In this document: piece after piece, positions 1 to 36,912 of the stretch
Numbering within the stretch: the stretch's first letter is position 1
Layout: every line of letters starts with the position of its first letter
Assembly: GCA_036898135.1 (NCBI GenBank)
Contig: CM072517.1
Location: 60,506,960 to 60,570,959, forward strand
DNA length: 64,000 nucleotides
Reading direction: 5' to 3'
DNA from: Oncomelania hupensis
Lineage: Eukaryota; Mollusca; Gastropoda; Littorinimorpha; Pomatiopsidae
Notes under the pieces: generated by a model
What the model was told of the DNA's origin: nothing
Databases searched by the model: none
What the model saw: the letters and a program-made list of their open reading frames with translations, nothing else
Translations under genes and position numbers: made by a program

Positions 1-199
1 CATAAGCACATGTATAATCTGGACTATTGTTCAAACTCTTTGTATCACTCCTTAGCCATGTGCGTCAAAGTTTGATTAAAGAAAGGGGAAAAGAAAACAC
101 AACACTAATAACAACAAAAAAAAAACAACACTGTGTTTCTAAGCTAGAAATTAATTTTTGTTTTGGTGGTGGTCTAATTGAGATTCGTGTTTATATTAA

Positions 200-415
200 A
201 AACAGTGAGGGAGGACGATAGTGATGATGACGATGATTATGATATGGAGGATGATGGGGACGATGCTGAAGATAATGATGCTGGTATTATTGGTGATGTT
301 GATAATAAGGATGACGATGTTGTTGTTGTTGTTGGTGGTGGTGGTGGGGGGGTGGTGGTGGTGGTGGTGGTGGAGGTGGAGGTAGTGGTGGTGGTGATGA
401 TGGTGTGGTGATAAA
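200..415. repeat. GAT/GTT/GGT trinucleotide tract
   Basis: Imperfect trinucleotide array. It begins as GATGAT and GTTGTT and becomes GGT/GGTGGA-rich from about 318. Reading it in frame gives poly-Asp/Val/Gly peptides, which are not real proteins. Confidence 0.8.
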
Positions 416-2051
416 GATTATTGATAACTGTTAATGATGACAGCAACAAACAATATCATGCATAACCCATTCATACCTTTTTGCATTTTAACAGCAATAC
501 GGTAGTTTTGATAACGATGATTCCAGTGCTTACAATGCTGCTTCTGCTACCGATGAATATGATGATGTTGGAGATTGGTGGTGGTGATGTTGATGAATGA
601 GAACCTGCTTGCAGCTGCCGCTGATGAGGAGGAGTAGGTAGAGGAGGAGGAGGAGGAGGAGGAGGAGATTTCCCACATTCACATACGGGCACCTGTGTTC
701 CTTCCGCGTAGTCTCAGCGACAGGTTAAAGAACCCGGGTACTCTTATTTTAAATGCGTCTGGGTTAGGGTTAGTGCCTTTCTATATATCGCGCGCTGTGT
801 GTGTATTTGAGTGCGCGCATGCGGGCGTGTGTGTGCGTGATCATGCGCGCGCGGGCGCGTATATATGTGCATGGGGTGTGTTCATTTTTTGATTTAAAAA
901 AAAGCAGTGCAGTGGAAATGATGAGACAGCTGAAAAGCGCTGTCTATGCCATATTGGACATGACATTTATCAATTGTGCTCCGCACGTAGGAAAGCGGAT
1001 GGGTGTTTTGTATAGAGAACACCCCCGCACAATCTTGCATTTCCAAAAAGGCCTTCAGATTCATAAATATAACACCTTCACTTTACTTTCAAAAAAATTA
1101 GGTCGTCCTCTTACTTTATCTTTTAAAAAAATAAAATAAAATAATAATAAAACACCCCCTTCGCACACCCCATTTTATCAGAAGATTTCAGGAACCGAGG
1201 TTTGCTGTTCAATGTCCATCAAGCATGCCGATGAATCGACACGTTGTAAGCAACAGTAGACTAGGCAAGCAGAGAGTTTTCTATGATAACGTAACCCTGC
1301 ATGCGACACTGCGCCCCTAATCCTTCGGATGACGATTTTGAAATTAAAGAGAGGACGGTCTAGTATGTGCACGCACGCATTCCTTCGCACGGATCCTTAC
1401 GCCCACATCCTCGACGGGCGAGTTGCAGCTACACCCAGTGATCACTGGGTTTGACATCATCTGTCCAGCTCTTATTTAGTTGTCCTCTGTGCCTTCTTTC
1501 TCTTTCCATTGTTCCTTGCAGAACAGGTTTTGCCGCGTGACGTGACGAAATCCACGGTGGCTGCCTCCGCAAGAAATAATAATTTTAGAGGGTCTGCAAT
1601 TGACGGGGTCAGGCTCTTGACGTGATAGTTTATTGTGTTGCGTTTATATTAGGCGATTTGCAGAAATCTGAACTACCAAGTACTGCAATCTTAGAAGAAG
1701 ACTGTTCTCTCACATTGAACAATCGAATTGCGAACATGCCTTGGGTATACATCATTCGTATGCTTAACTAAAACGGTATAGGGACAGCTATACTGACCAA
1801 GTACGGATTTATCCGTACACTGTACTAACAGTGGTCAAACTGCACTCATTTATGCCTGGTTCTAATCGGCATAACGTTGAATTCAGTAGCTTTTGCTAAT
1901 TCCTTTATCTCGGACGATCTTGTTTGCGTTTTGAACATAGTCTGTGTGTAAATTTTGACCGGAAGATGTTCCTATGCAGATAAGGTTATGGACTGATGGA
2001 ATTGCTCTCTCCATTAAGAGTATAACATGTGTGAAATATTGTTAACACAGA

Positions 2052-2245
2052 CTCTCGCAAGCACACGCGCGCGCGCGTTCACACATACACACGCACACAT
2101 TCACACAGACGCACACACACACATGCACAACATGTGCAAAATAGGTTAACACAGACACACAGCACTACACACACAAACACACACACAACACTACCCCCCT
2201 CTCCCTACCCGACACCCCTACTCCCACCCGCTCACACACATACGC
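2052..2245. repeat. Imperfect (CA)n tract
   Basis: CA/CACG dinucleotide-rich stretch with interruptions, ending in a C-rich segment around 2190-2230. No gene signal. Confidence 0.75.
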
Positions 2246-2835
2246 ATGTCATTTCACCTCCAACGTGAATATATACTTTATTGTTCAGGTTTTGGAGGAC
2301 CAAGTGTCATTGTTGCTTTGCGTTGACAAGTATGGCCTCCTTCCTAGCCTGTTGTCCATTCAAGTGTATTCGTCACACACACTTCCCATTGGCAAACCCG
2401 CGTACGCCTCGGAGCAAACATCAAAGCTTGTGAGCCGACATGGGATGCATAACAGGGAAACTTGTCTTTTTCTTTTTAATTCAAATAAACGTCAGCCTAC
2501 CCAGTCTCATTGAAACCAGGGGCAAGAGCTCTTTTTCTCCGAGAGGAACAAAAGATGAGAGACCCTTGTACTTTCTGGCCAGACGTGGTTAAAATTTTTG
2601 ATTCGTTAGAAGGAAAAAAAAAAACAAACAAAACAACGAATGTGGGCATCGTAACGAGAAAAAGACTTTAATATTGAGAACGAGGTGCCGCGTTTGCAAC
2701 TTCGTTGCATAAAAAAACACTATCCAGAATTTGTTTAAAGGAGAAACAAAGAAAGAAAATAATTATAAATTTTGTCCCGTACCAGGCTCCAACACAGGAG
2801 GAGTTAGATTCGCCACCCAGAAATTCAAACTTATC

Positions 2836-3530
2836 TTATTTGTAACCGCCCGGAGAAAAAACGTAACTTATCCATACGCGCCCGGAAATCATCCTATCCT
2901 ATCCTATCCTATCCTATCCTATCCTATCCTATCCCGTAACTCGGAGGTCGTAGGGGCACCACAGATGATCGTTTAACCAGCGTACTCCATCTTTCCCTGT
3001 CCTCAGCAACCCTGATTGTTTCACTCAGTGTCAAACCAGTCCATTCTCGAACGTTGTCCTCCCACCTCTTTTTCGGTCTCCCTCTTCTTCTACCTCCTTG
3101 CACTGTGCTTTGCAGGATGGTCTTTGCAAGACCTGATGATCTGGTGACGTAAGCTTAACTCAGTTATAATGCCCATATAGTTAATACATAACTCATTTAT
3201 AACCGCCCAGTAAAAATACGTAACTTATCCTTATCCGCCCGGAAATCATACGTAGCTTGTTTATAACAGCTCGGAATCATATTTAATACGCGCCGGAAAA
3301 TAATAGGTAACTCAGCATAACCCTCATGGAAAAAAACTAATTAATAACCGCCTGGAAAAAATACGTAATTAACTTAAATCCGCGCAAATCATATGTAATT
3401 TTCTTGAACTTGAACTTGAACTTAACTTATTTATAACCGCCCGGAATCATACGTAATTCATGTATAAACAGCTGGAAAAGAATGCGTAACTCATTCATAA
3501 CAGCGTAACCCTGGTTAGGTACTCACGGCT
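2836..3530. repeat. Degenerate ~36-bp satellite, split by a LINE fragment
   Basis: Repeated diverged units contain the pieces TAACCGCCCGGAAA and TACGTAACTTAT. They occur at 2836-2890 and resume at about 3150-3530. The middle (2891-3150) is an RTE-like LINE 3' end in minus orientation, so the LINE inserted into a pre-existing array. Units differ from each other by many substitutions, which indicates age. Confidence 0.7.
2891..3150 (-). mobile_element. RTE-like LINE 3' end, copy 1
   Basis: 5'-truncated LINE tail on the minus strand. Its (GATAG)n tail is at 2891-2933 as TATCC repeats. The translated part matches the C-terminal segment seen in the longer copies at 4409-4660 and 14926-15090, with an RRxRGRQKKRWEDN-like motif. 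Assignment to the RTE/BovB-like group rests on that C-terminal motif and the short tandem tail and is tentative. Confidence 0.75.
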
Positions 3531-3554
3531 CTGCTATGTAAAGTGTACAGTTAG

Positions 3555-3845
3555 ACTAACTTGCCCGGTCCACAGGCCAGAAACCAATGGCTCCTGACAG
3601 CTGTGGGATCGATCCAGCATCTGGGCGTTATATACCTCCGAATATTATTTACTTTCGACTCGGGCAACGTCTCGGGGGTTTTCTCCGGTACTCCGGTTTG
3701 CTCTCTCAGCAAATTTTCAAAAATTTCAAAATCTCAACTAATATTAGGTAGGTTAGGTTTGGGTGCGCCACAGGCTGCGCCTACGCCTTCCCCGGGAGAG
3801 GCGGCCAAGAATTCCCGATTAAAAGGGACAATAAAGTGTCCAAAA
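3555..3845 (+). mobile_element. SINE-like dispersed repeat, copy 1
   Basis: About 290 bp related to 14338-14635. Shared blocks are CCACAGGCYAGAAACCAATG, GGGATCGATCC and GGTTTGGGYGCGCCACAGGC, ending in AAAGGGACAATAAA. The GGGATCGATCC block resembles a degenerate Pol III B box, so a tRNA-derived SINE is likely but unproven. An RTE-like LINE fragment follows immediately. Confidence 0.65.
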
Positions 3846-3857
3846 TATTTTTTTTTT

Positions 3858-4688
3858 AATCATAGGGGGCAGAGCAATCTCCAACTTCCGTTTTGCGGAT
3901 GACATTGATGGATTAGATGGAGAGGAACAAGAACTTGAACAGCCGGTACAGAGACTTGACACCACCTCCAAAGCCTTTGGAATGGAAATAAGTGCAGAGA
4001 AGACAAAAATGATGACCAACAACACCAATGGCATCAACACGTACATCAAAGTCCAAGGTCATAGCTTCAAATATTTAGGAGCAATTGTATCAGACAATGA
4101 GTCCCGACAGGAAGTCCTCTCCAGGATCGCATAAATAACAGCTGCCCTGACAAGGTTGAAGCCCATTTGGAAAGACAGGACCATAGGTCTACACTCCAAG
4201 CTAAGGCTGCTGCGATCCCTTGTCATCTCCATCTTCCTATACGCTTGCAAAACACGGACCCTCACAACAGACCTACAACGAAGAATTCAAAGCATGGAGA
4301 TGAGGTGCTACAGAAGACTTCTGGGCATCTCCTAAACCCAGCGCACCATTAACGACGAAGTGCGACAGACCATCACACAAGCCATTACAACACGATGACC
4401 TGCTCACATTGGTGAAGAAACGAAAACTCCGATGGTATGGCCATGTCACCAGAGCGTCAGGCCTTGCAAAGACCATTCTGCAAGGCACTGTGCAAGTAGG
4501 TAGAAGAAGAGGGAGACAGAAAAAGAGGTGGGAAGACAACATTCTAGAATGGACTGGTTTGACACTGAGCGAAGCCATGAGGGTTACTGAGGACATGGAT
4601 AGGGAAAGATAGAATACGCTGGTTAAACGATCATCTGTGGTGCCCCAACGACTTTCGAGTTACGGGATAGGATAGGATAGAATAGGAA
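3858..4688 (+). mobile_element. RTE-like LINE 3' fragment, copy 2
   Basis: Plus-strand fragment carrying the end of a reverse-transcriptase ORF. It runs from just around motif C (FADDIDGL-like) through the thumb/C-terminal part with SLVISIFLYAC and WTLT-like motifs, then KKRKLRWYGHVT and RRRGRQKKRW. It ends in an imperfect GATAG tail near 4670-4688. Frameshifts and stops are frequent, so it is dead. It matches copies at 10066-10590, 14744-15115, 15133-15792, 41068-41975 and 50209-50625. Confidence 0.85.
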
Positions 4689-4689
4689 A

Positions 4690-5490
4690 ATGGGTAAAGG
4701 GTCGTTATTGTTTGATTTCAATTAGTTTAAGTCCAAAACCATGGCGATGTCACAAGACTTGAAATAAAATATTCAGTCATCTATACAACTTTATTACCTC
4801 AAACGGAATGACAAAACCCTTCAACGATGATACTATAATTTAGTGTAGTCTATAAGGTTGCAACAGCTACCACAAAAAACAAAACAAAACAAAAAAATAT
4901 AACAAAAAAACATGGCTTCCTGCGGAACCACTAATTATTCAGTGTTCCAAAGTGAAGATTTGCCGTCAACGTTGACAGTATCACACTACATTGCATTATA
5001 CTTTGAAGGTAAGCTGAAAGTCTCTGACTAGCTCAGCTAGCATTGCAATCGTACCTGGTGTAAATATAAACTTACAGCCCAATTCAAATTTCAATGGTAA
5101 ATGCATTTTTATAATGCATGTTTTACTCATTAGAGCCCCTAAAAGATTTGAAGGGATGGAGTGGAGTAGAGAGAGGATGGGATGAGGGTGGGTTAAAGGG
5201 GTGGTTGTGTGGGTGGGTTGGTGGATGGAGAAGAAGGGGGGGGGTAGGGACGGGTGAGTAGGAGGTTGTGCCCAACGTCGCCGCTCCTGTGACATGATCT
5301 CACGAACTCAAGCTCTTGAGAGAGAGAGGGAGAGAGAGAGAAAAAAAAAAACACACAATCTTTCTCGCTTTTTGGGGTTTTTTCTTTATTGTCAAGAAGT
5401 GAAGCATCGCAGTGGATAGATGAGTACTTTCTCACTAACCATACTTGCTTGCTCACTCAGTGTCTAGACCCCTCCCTCGTCCCACACCTT
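4690..5490. other. Intergenic region upstream of the PIF-like promoter
   Basis: Mostly unique-looking AT-rich DNA. It includes a G-rich tract at about 5140-5260, a short (GA)n at 5316-5340 and an A-run. No ORF or splice pattern supports an exon. It may hold proximal regulatory DNA for the gene starting near 5.53 kb. Confidence 0.5.
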
Positions 5491-5500
5491 AATTGAAGAG

Positions 5501-5508
5501 TATATAAG
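5501..5508 (+). promoter_or_regulatory. TATA box of the PIF-like gene (probable)
   Basis: TATATAAG sits in an otherwise GC-mixed stretch. A start site about 30 bp downstream (5525-5545) would produce a short leader ending at a good splice donor (AAAG|GTAAAA at 5699/5700). The first coding exon begins exactly at an acceptor followed by ATG at 6892, which requires an upstream non-coding exon such as this one. Not tested by transcript data. Confidence 0.6.
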
Positions 5509-5530
5509 GGGAGCGAACTCGGTCTCCATC

Positions 5531-5699
5531 CTTTTGGTGCTCAAACAATAAGGATACAGCCAAACCAGAAGCGGGCCTTGCGTTGTCACTGTGAACGTCC
5601 AACTCCGTCGATTTGACTTTGCACCCAGCCAAAACACCGCCGTGAATTGATTTTTGGAATTACTTTATCGCCCGTTGAAAAAGACAGAAAGCTGTAAAG
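5531..5699 (+). other. Probable non-coding exon 1 (5' UTR) of the PIF-like gene
   Basis: This segment lies between the TATA-predicted start and a consensus donor at 5700. It has no ATG-led reading frame of note apart from a short one near its end. The following intron (5700-6891) contains long (ATT)n arrays. The start coordinate is inferred from TATA spacing. Confidence 0.5.
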
Positions 5700-5707
5700 G
5701 TAAAATT

Positions 5708-5880
<173 letters not shown>

Positions 5881-6557
5881 ATAATGTTTCCTTAAGCAAT
5901 AAAACGATTCATGGAGCTTACTGATTATCATGCTTTGTTTTCTTCTTCTTCTTGCCCCGCCCCCCACCCCACCCTCTCTCCCCTCACCCTCCCTCCGGCC
6001 CCTGTTATTTTTTTCTTTGTTTTCTTCTTGTTCTATATAAATTAATATTATTTAATTTATTTCTTGTGCATCTAGGTATATCGGTAGCCTATGCGTTTTT
6101 AAAAAGCCGCCAAAAAAAAAACTACAAAATACTGCAAGGAAAATAAGAGTTTAACAAATGTTGCAAGAGATAAAAGGTACCAAAGATTTCTCTTATACAT
6201 GTATTTCGCGAAAAAGCGCTTCGTAAAGTTTTAAAAGCCGATCAATACATATATATCTGTTGACGTCACATTACAAAACTTTTTTTTTTTTAAATAGACT
6301 ATCACAAGAAAGTTGTATATATGGTGATTTATTATATATTTCTCCGTAAAGCTTACCGACTGTCACAAGGAACTCTGAAGGGACAAAGCTGCAGCTCTGT
6401 GTTTGGCCCTTAAGGTGCTAAGACGTAATAAATTAATATGCCCTATTCCTTACCTCCTTCCCATAATAAACACACATCTAAATAATAAAATGCATAAAAT
6501 AAAATGAAACAGAAGCTTTTTTTTAATTAAAAAGTTTGAGATTTGCATGATTACAAC

Positions 6558-6558
<1 letters not shown>

Positions 6559-6641
<83 letters not shown>

Positions 6642-6664
6642 GGTTTTCGTTATTATTATTATTA

Positions 6665-6726
<62 letters not shown>

Positions 6727-6750
6727 TAATTAATTAATTAATTAATTAAT
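6559..6750. repeat. (ATT)n microsatellite followed by (TTAA)n
   Basis: Two long (ATT)n blocks are separated by a short interruption at 6641-6668, followed by a TTAA tract at 6722-6750. Lies in intron 1, 140 bp before the coding start. Confidence 0.95.
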
Positions 6751-6891
6751 GTCGTTCTCACAGGTTAATTCATGGATAATAATGTATGTCATAAATAAAA
6801 TGAAATAGTTTTTTTTTATTTTTTAAAATGTAATTCTGACAGATTAATGAATGAATAATAAACTATGTGATTTCGTTTCGTCTCTTTGTAG

Positions 6892-31623
<24,732 letters not shown>

Positions 31624-32195
31624 AATGACCAACTGTCGCCGGAGCGCCCCAACCGTTGCCTCGCGTATTCTGCAAATGACGTCTTAGAAGAAATGCGTCA
31701 TCATCAGCCTGCGTCATCATCAGCAACACCGCCAAACGCGTGCGGCTGCTCTTGGAATCCTAAATTCTTGTGAAACTATCAAACTCCGTAAAACCGTAAT
31801 TCTGCATTTCTGTACAAGCCCCATAAACTTTGATCTGCAATTGAAATATGGCAATAGTGACTTTCTGCACGTGGATTTCCTAGTTGACAAACCAGTATAC
31901 GACGGTAACCTAAACACGTTTTGTTTATTATTACATTTGAAGTACACTTTTTCGATATTGTCTTGTTAGGTATTGTTCTGTTTAACGATTAAAATAATTC
32001 TGAGCTATAACCAAACGCGTAAAGCATAATATTATAATCAGATAATTTTTCCGTGAGCATAAATCGTAAACACGTGTAGCTCAAATCAGTTCATGTGGTT
32101 TTTTTCCTTCTATTTTTTTCCCGCTTTACAACAAATTTAGTTGTGTTTTACATTTCTTTTCATCTAATTATTGCCATATCAACCTTTTTCTAATG

Positions 32196-32201
32196 AATAA
32201 A
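32196..32201 (+). promoter_or_regulatory. Poly(A) signal of the PIF-like gene
   Basis: AATAAA lies 573 nt after the stop and is followed within 30 nt by a GT-rich element (GTGTATTGTGTAACGTG). It is the best 3' end candidate in the UTR. Confidence 0.65.
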
Positions 32202-32472
32202 GCATAATTTTCCAAGAGTGTATTGTGTAACGTGTTGACAGGATTATTAATGTATTGCTGTTTTGGGGGTTTTCTATTTTCCTGAAATGTTAGCATAGAC
32301 TCTGTCTCTTGTCTCTTTCCCTCCACGGAATTTAGATACCGTAGAACACGGCAGCGAGAGAGGCAGTAAACAGTAATATTATACATATTTTATATAGAGA
32401 AAAATGAATAATTATAGAAAATAAACAAGTTATAACTCATTACTATCACATTCTTGTAAAAAATAAAATGTT

Positions 32473-32475
<3 letters not shown>

Positions 32476-32512
<37 letters not shown>
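32476..32512. repeat. (TC)n microsatellite
   Basis: About 18 TC units. Confidence 0.95.
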
Positions 32513-32514
<2 letters not shown>

Positions 32515-32515
<1 letters not shown>

Positions 32516-33455
32516 CACCCCTACACAAACGGTACGCAGTGAACATATCTATCTGTCTGCCAACCCACCTATCTACCTCTTTCCATCTCTCTAATCCCTC
32601 GACCTGTTGGGACGTTGGGGAGACCATGGACCAAAGAAAAGCACTGCGTTGACTTATTGAATTATTGTGGGTCGCAGAAATAACACACACCAACAATACA
32701 CACTGATTTTTTAAACTAGAAACATCCTGCAACCGAAATATATACAGAGCACAATTTGAAATGATACACTTTATGGCACAGAAATCGAATTTTCGCAGGA
32801 GATGTAAAACGTAAACACACCCAAAGAACGATGCTACGTAACCGGAAGTGATTGCAGAGACCAACTCAAAACGAGGCCTTCGGGGAAGTCTTTTGACCTA
32901 GAAAGGCAGACAGACGTCCGTCCATCTATTTTTAGTCCATGGGGAGACATAAGGCGAGGCATGACATGTCCAGCGTCATCCACGTATTCATAATAGTCAC
33001 TCTGGGAAGTGAAAGTTTTGTATATCGCATCTGCTTGTTTATTAGTTTGCGAAGCGTATACTGGGGAACTATCGCTTTGGACCGATCCCTTCTTACCCCC
33101 CCCCCCCCCCCCCTTCCACCCTGCCCCTTTTTCCTGTGCGCCTTGAGTATGCTGCCAGCGGGTATGAGCTGCGCTTTACAAGGGGACATCATCATCATCA
33201 TTGGCTCTGTCCATCTGTCAAATTTGATGTTACAGTCGAACACGCTTACAGCGAATTAGTCCAGGGTTAAAAAAAATGTTCCCTTCGTTATAGGTGACGT
33301 TCGTGTTCGTTATATCCGTCGTGTGTTTAAAATGAGTCTATATATAGCCCACAACACGTCAAACTGTATTCTTATTATGATTATTGCTGTAGGGTTGATT
33401 TTGGAAGGGTTTTAGTCCTACGTCATGGAACATGAAGGCGATCGAGGTTACATTA
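32515..33455. other. Intergenic DNA
   Basis: Between the PIF-like 3' end and the transposon cluster. A C16 run lies at about 33097-33113. The open frames on both strands have no recognisable domain. Confidence 0.45.
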
Positions 33456-33460
33456 CATTA

Positions 33461-33947
33461 CATGATTATTGCTTTAGGTCCAGCGGACTCTTCCGAGCCA
33501 AATCAGGACCAGTATAGCCGAATCAGGACCACAAAATCAAGACCACAACTTCGCCGAAAGAGGACTCGCCCCCGATCCGCATAACAAACCTGCCGAAACA
33601 ACCCTAGCGGTAACACTGAAGGCACTCCACCAGCCGGTCACTTTACAATAAAGACATCCCACACACGGGACGCTGAGGCTATACTCTAATTTATCGAACC
33701 CCCGTTTACAAAAACAAAATAGAATATAAACATCATTATAAAATATTAACAAAACACATACATACAAAATGCCTACATTGCCAAATAATAACATCATGGG
33801 AAGCCCCAGTGACCACCTGGCAGAAAGCGCCCAATATTTCCAAGCTGATCCAACAGACCTCACACACAAAGGAGGAGTTTTGTCCCTGAATAGTTTTCAA
33901 GAAAAAAGGTCTAGCGAAGAAGAAGATAGTATAGAGATTGATAGAAC
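33461..33947 (-). mobile_element. R705-related element, 5'-truncated, with (ATGTA)n tail
   Basis: Tail TACATTACATTACATG, then GATTATTGCTTTAGGTCCAG and the R705 body with about 15 percent visible divergence. It stops at about 33947 before the R705 5' end. A small internal duplication of AATCAGGACCA occurs near 33507-33530. Confidence 0.8.
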
Positions 33948-33949
33948 AG

Positions 33950-34016
33950 AGTACATTACATTAGTACATGATTATTGCTTTAGGTCCAGCGGACTGTTCC
34001 GAGCCAAATCAGGACC
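33950..34016 (-). mobile_element. Very short 3' end copy of the R705/I-like terminus
   Basis: Only the tail (ATGTA)n plus the ~45-bp conserved terminus, ending AAATCAGGACC; a severely 5'-truncated insertion directly next to the LINE tail. Confidence 0.8.
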
Positions 34017-34278
34017 AATACAATACAATACAATACAATACAAGATTATTGCTTTAGGTCCAGCGGACTCTTCCGAGCCAAATCAGGACCAGAGAGACGT
34101 TATCTTAAAATATTATAAAATGTTTCAAATCTTAAAAAACAAGCCTGTTACACTTAAATACTCAAACAAACTTTCACATGACACCTCTTTAAAAGTCTTC
34201 TTTAAAACTGATGTATTAAAAATATGTTCTCTTTCTTCAATCAAATCACTAAATTCAGTCCAATCAATAAAATCCAAA

Positions 34279-35115
34279 CTAAACAAAACATGTCGATATG
34301 ATTTTTATGCGATAAAACAAACCAACATCATGTAAAAATTGAAACAGATGTTGACCATTACATACTTTAAAAATCTCTTTGAAAGTTATTGAACCAAAAT
34401 ATGTTTCTCTTTCCTCTATCAGATCAGCACACTCAGACATGAAATGGCGAACGGAAAAGGATTGATCACGTGCAAAGCACCATGGTGGTTCTTCTCCTTT
34501 TAAAAGGAAACTGTGGGTGATATAAATATGCCCAATATGAAGGCGAGATAACACTTTCTTCTTTGCGAGTGGATGCAAAGTTAGGCAAAGAAGCGGACAA
34601 ATCGGGAAGAATTTGAAATAATTTGTTATTGATATGGTTAGACCAGTCAGTCTGCCACAGTCGTTTACAATAAGATTCAGTCATACAACGTAGGTCAGAG
34701 TAGGGCACAAACTGGAAAATCTCCGGAGGGAAATCAAGATGCAGAGCATCTTTAGCCGCTTTGTCCACTGCAATATTGCCGCGGATGCCCATGTGACCAG
34801 GGACCCACATAAAAACTATCTTTTTACCCTCAGAAACAAATTGTGTATGGAGGTCATGGATCTCTGCCAGGAAAGGGTGTGATATCTTTCTCGTGGAAAG
34901 AGCCTGAAGTGCTGACAATGAATCGGACATGATTAAAAACGAGGTTCTTTTTGATTGATAAACTTGTTTCAGAGCGAGATGAATTGCCTTGAGCTCAGCT
35001 GTATAAACAGAACAAAAATCAGGTAAACGCTGTTGCAAAGGCTTGTCTAAGTGTCTCCCAGAGACCGACGCAGCAGCAACTGAATCTCCTTTCTTTGACC
35101 CGTCTGTAAAAAGTT
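34279..35115 (-). pseudogene. I-like LINE: RNase H and C-terminal knuckle
   Basis: RNase H pieces in order: LFTDGSKKGD (first catalytic Asp, in a shifted frame near 35100), YTAELKAIHLAL (Glu), IMSDSLSAL (Asp) and WVPGHMGIRGNIAVDKAAK (His/Asp). A frame change follows near 34570, then a knuckle-like PWCFARDQSFSVRHF...C motif and a stop at 34279. Confidence 0.88.
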
Positions 35116-35117
35116 TT

Positions 35118-36897
35118 TCATATCCTGGGTATAAGGCACACCTGTTCTAAATAAAGTTGGTTATATACGGTTTCAGATGTATTGTTTTTGAGGAAAGCGG
35201 ACAATTGCCAATTAATGTTTGGGGTACATAATTTCCATGGAGGAGCTTCAGTCCGAAGCTCATCATCGTTGACGGAAGCAACATCGATGCCTGCTTTTTC
35301 CAAATGAGCCTGCATTCTGATGCCAAACGAAGGAATTGTGTTAGGTTTTGCTTCAAATTTCTGAACAAGATCTGGGTTGAAAACACAGTCATAAGCGGGG
35401 TTCATGGGATCAGTTTTTAATTTTAGATAATAATTCAGTGACAATTTTGTACGTCTCAGCTCCAGCGGGGGTTCGTTAGCTTCCACGTAAAGGCTTTCAC
35501 AAGGGAAGGTGCGAAAAGCACCCAAAGCAATGCGTAATGCCTGATGAGCAACTGGATCTAACATTTTAAGATAAGATTTTCTAGCAGAACCATAAACAAT
35601 GCAACCATAATCTAACTTGGATCTAATTAAAGAACGATATAACAGCAATAAAGTTTTCTTGTCAGCTCCCCAGTCTGTACCACTGATAACCTTGAGCAAG
35701 TTGCAGGCCTGTTGGCATTTAGTTTTCAAAATTTTCAGATGAGGAATGAAGGATAGCCTTTGATCAAAAATAACACCCAAAAATTTTACTTGTTGGACCG
35801 CCTTTATTGGAGTTTTATTGAGGGTAATATTAGGATCTTGAATAATTCCCCGGTGCTTGGAAAAGTGAATACATTCAGTTTTTGCTTCAGAAAATTTAAA
35901 ACCATTTTGTAAAACCCAGTCTTCAACGGCCTTGACACATAACTGTAGCTGACGTTCTGCAGATGCCAAGGTTTTACCTTTGGCTACTAACGCAAAATCG
36001 TCAACAAACAAAGAATTGTCAATTCTCAGTTTGACGGAACGAACAATATTATTTATTTTAATGTTAAACAGCAAGGGAGACAAGATGCTACCCTGAGGCA
36101 CTCCCATCTCCTGTTCCCTCGTATCTGACAAAGATCCCCCAACCTTTACCTGAAAAATTATGTTCGTTAGAAAATTGGATATAAACAGAGGTAAATGTCC
36201 CTTCAAACCCATTTCTTGTAAATCTGAAAGAATGCCATATTTCCACGTGGTATCGCACGTACGCTTTTTCCAAATCAAACATGATGGCTACGACGTGTTC
36301 ACCCTGGACGAACGCGTTACGGATAAAAGTTTCCAGTCGCACCAGGTGATCGACCGTACTTCGAAAGCCACACTGAGTGTTGGATAATATATTATTTGTT
36401 TCCAGATACCACAGTAAACGGGAATAAACCATTCTTTCCAGCGTCTTGTATAAGCAGGACGTTAAGGCTATTGGTCTGTAGTTTGTTGGGTTAGTATGGT
36501 CTTTGCCAGGTTTAGGAATGGGTACAATAATGGCCTTTCTCCAAGAGGGAGGAAAGGTGCCAGTGATCCAAATCTGATTGAAGATGTCCAGCAGTTGAGA
36601 CCGCGAGTACCATGTTAAATGTTTGAGAAATTGATAATGTACATCATCCGGTCCAACTGCTGAATCTGCACTTTTGTTAATTGCATCGTCAAGCTCGACT
36701 AACGAGAACGAAATGTTGTAATCTTCAGAATTATCAGAGGTAAAATTTAACCGTTGTTTTTCTGTACGTGTTTTAATTGTTTGAAAAGAGACGGAATAAT
36801 TTTCAGAAGAAGAATTTGCAGCAAAAGAAGAGGCCAAAAGATCAGCTACTAGTTTTTTTTTAAATCTCCGATTACGTCCCCCTGCACAGTAAGGCAT
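35118..36897 (-). pseudogene. I-like LINE: reverse transcriptase
   Basis: Motifs seen: PIPKPGKD, NYRPIALTSCLYK (motif 1/2 region), FDLEKAY (motif A, broken by a 4-nt insertion at about 36262), GVPQGSILSPLLFNI (motif B) and LFVDDFAL (motif C with two catalytic Asp). After it comes a thumb region with KVKFLGVIFD-like sequence. The two frames overlap at 36088-36278. Confidence 0.9.
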
Positions 36898-36912
36898 GGG
36901 CTGACCTGTCTG

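Larger units (their letters stand above)
1..2834. other. Gene-free flank with low-complexity tracts
   Basis: No coding region is convincing here; the short open frames are low-complexity products. A GAT/GGT-rich tract fills about 200-415, a GGA run about 640-668, GT/GC-alternating DNA about 795-870, and an imperfect CA tract about 2052-2245. The rest (900-2050 and 2250-2834) is unique-looking AT-rich DNA in which I see no exon-like segment with splice sites. It lies upstream of the PIF-like gene. Confidence 0.6.
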
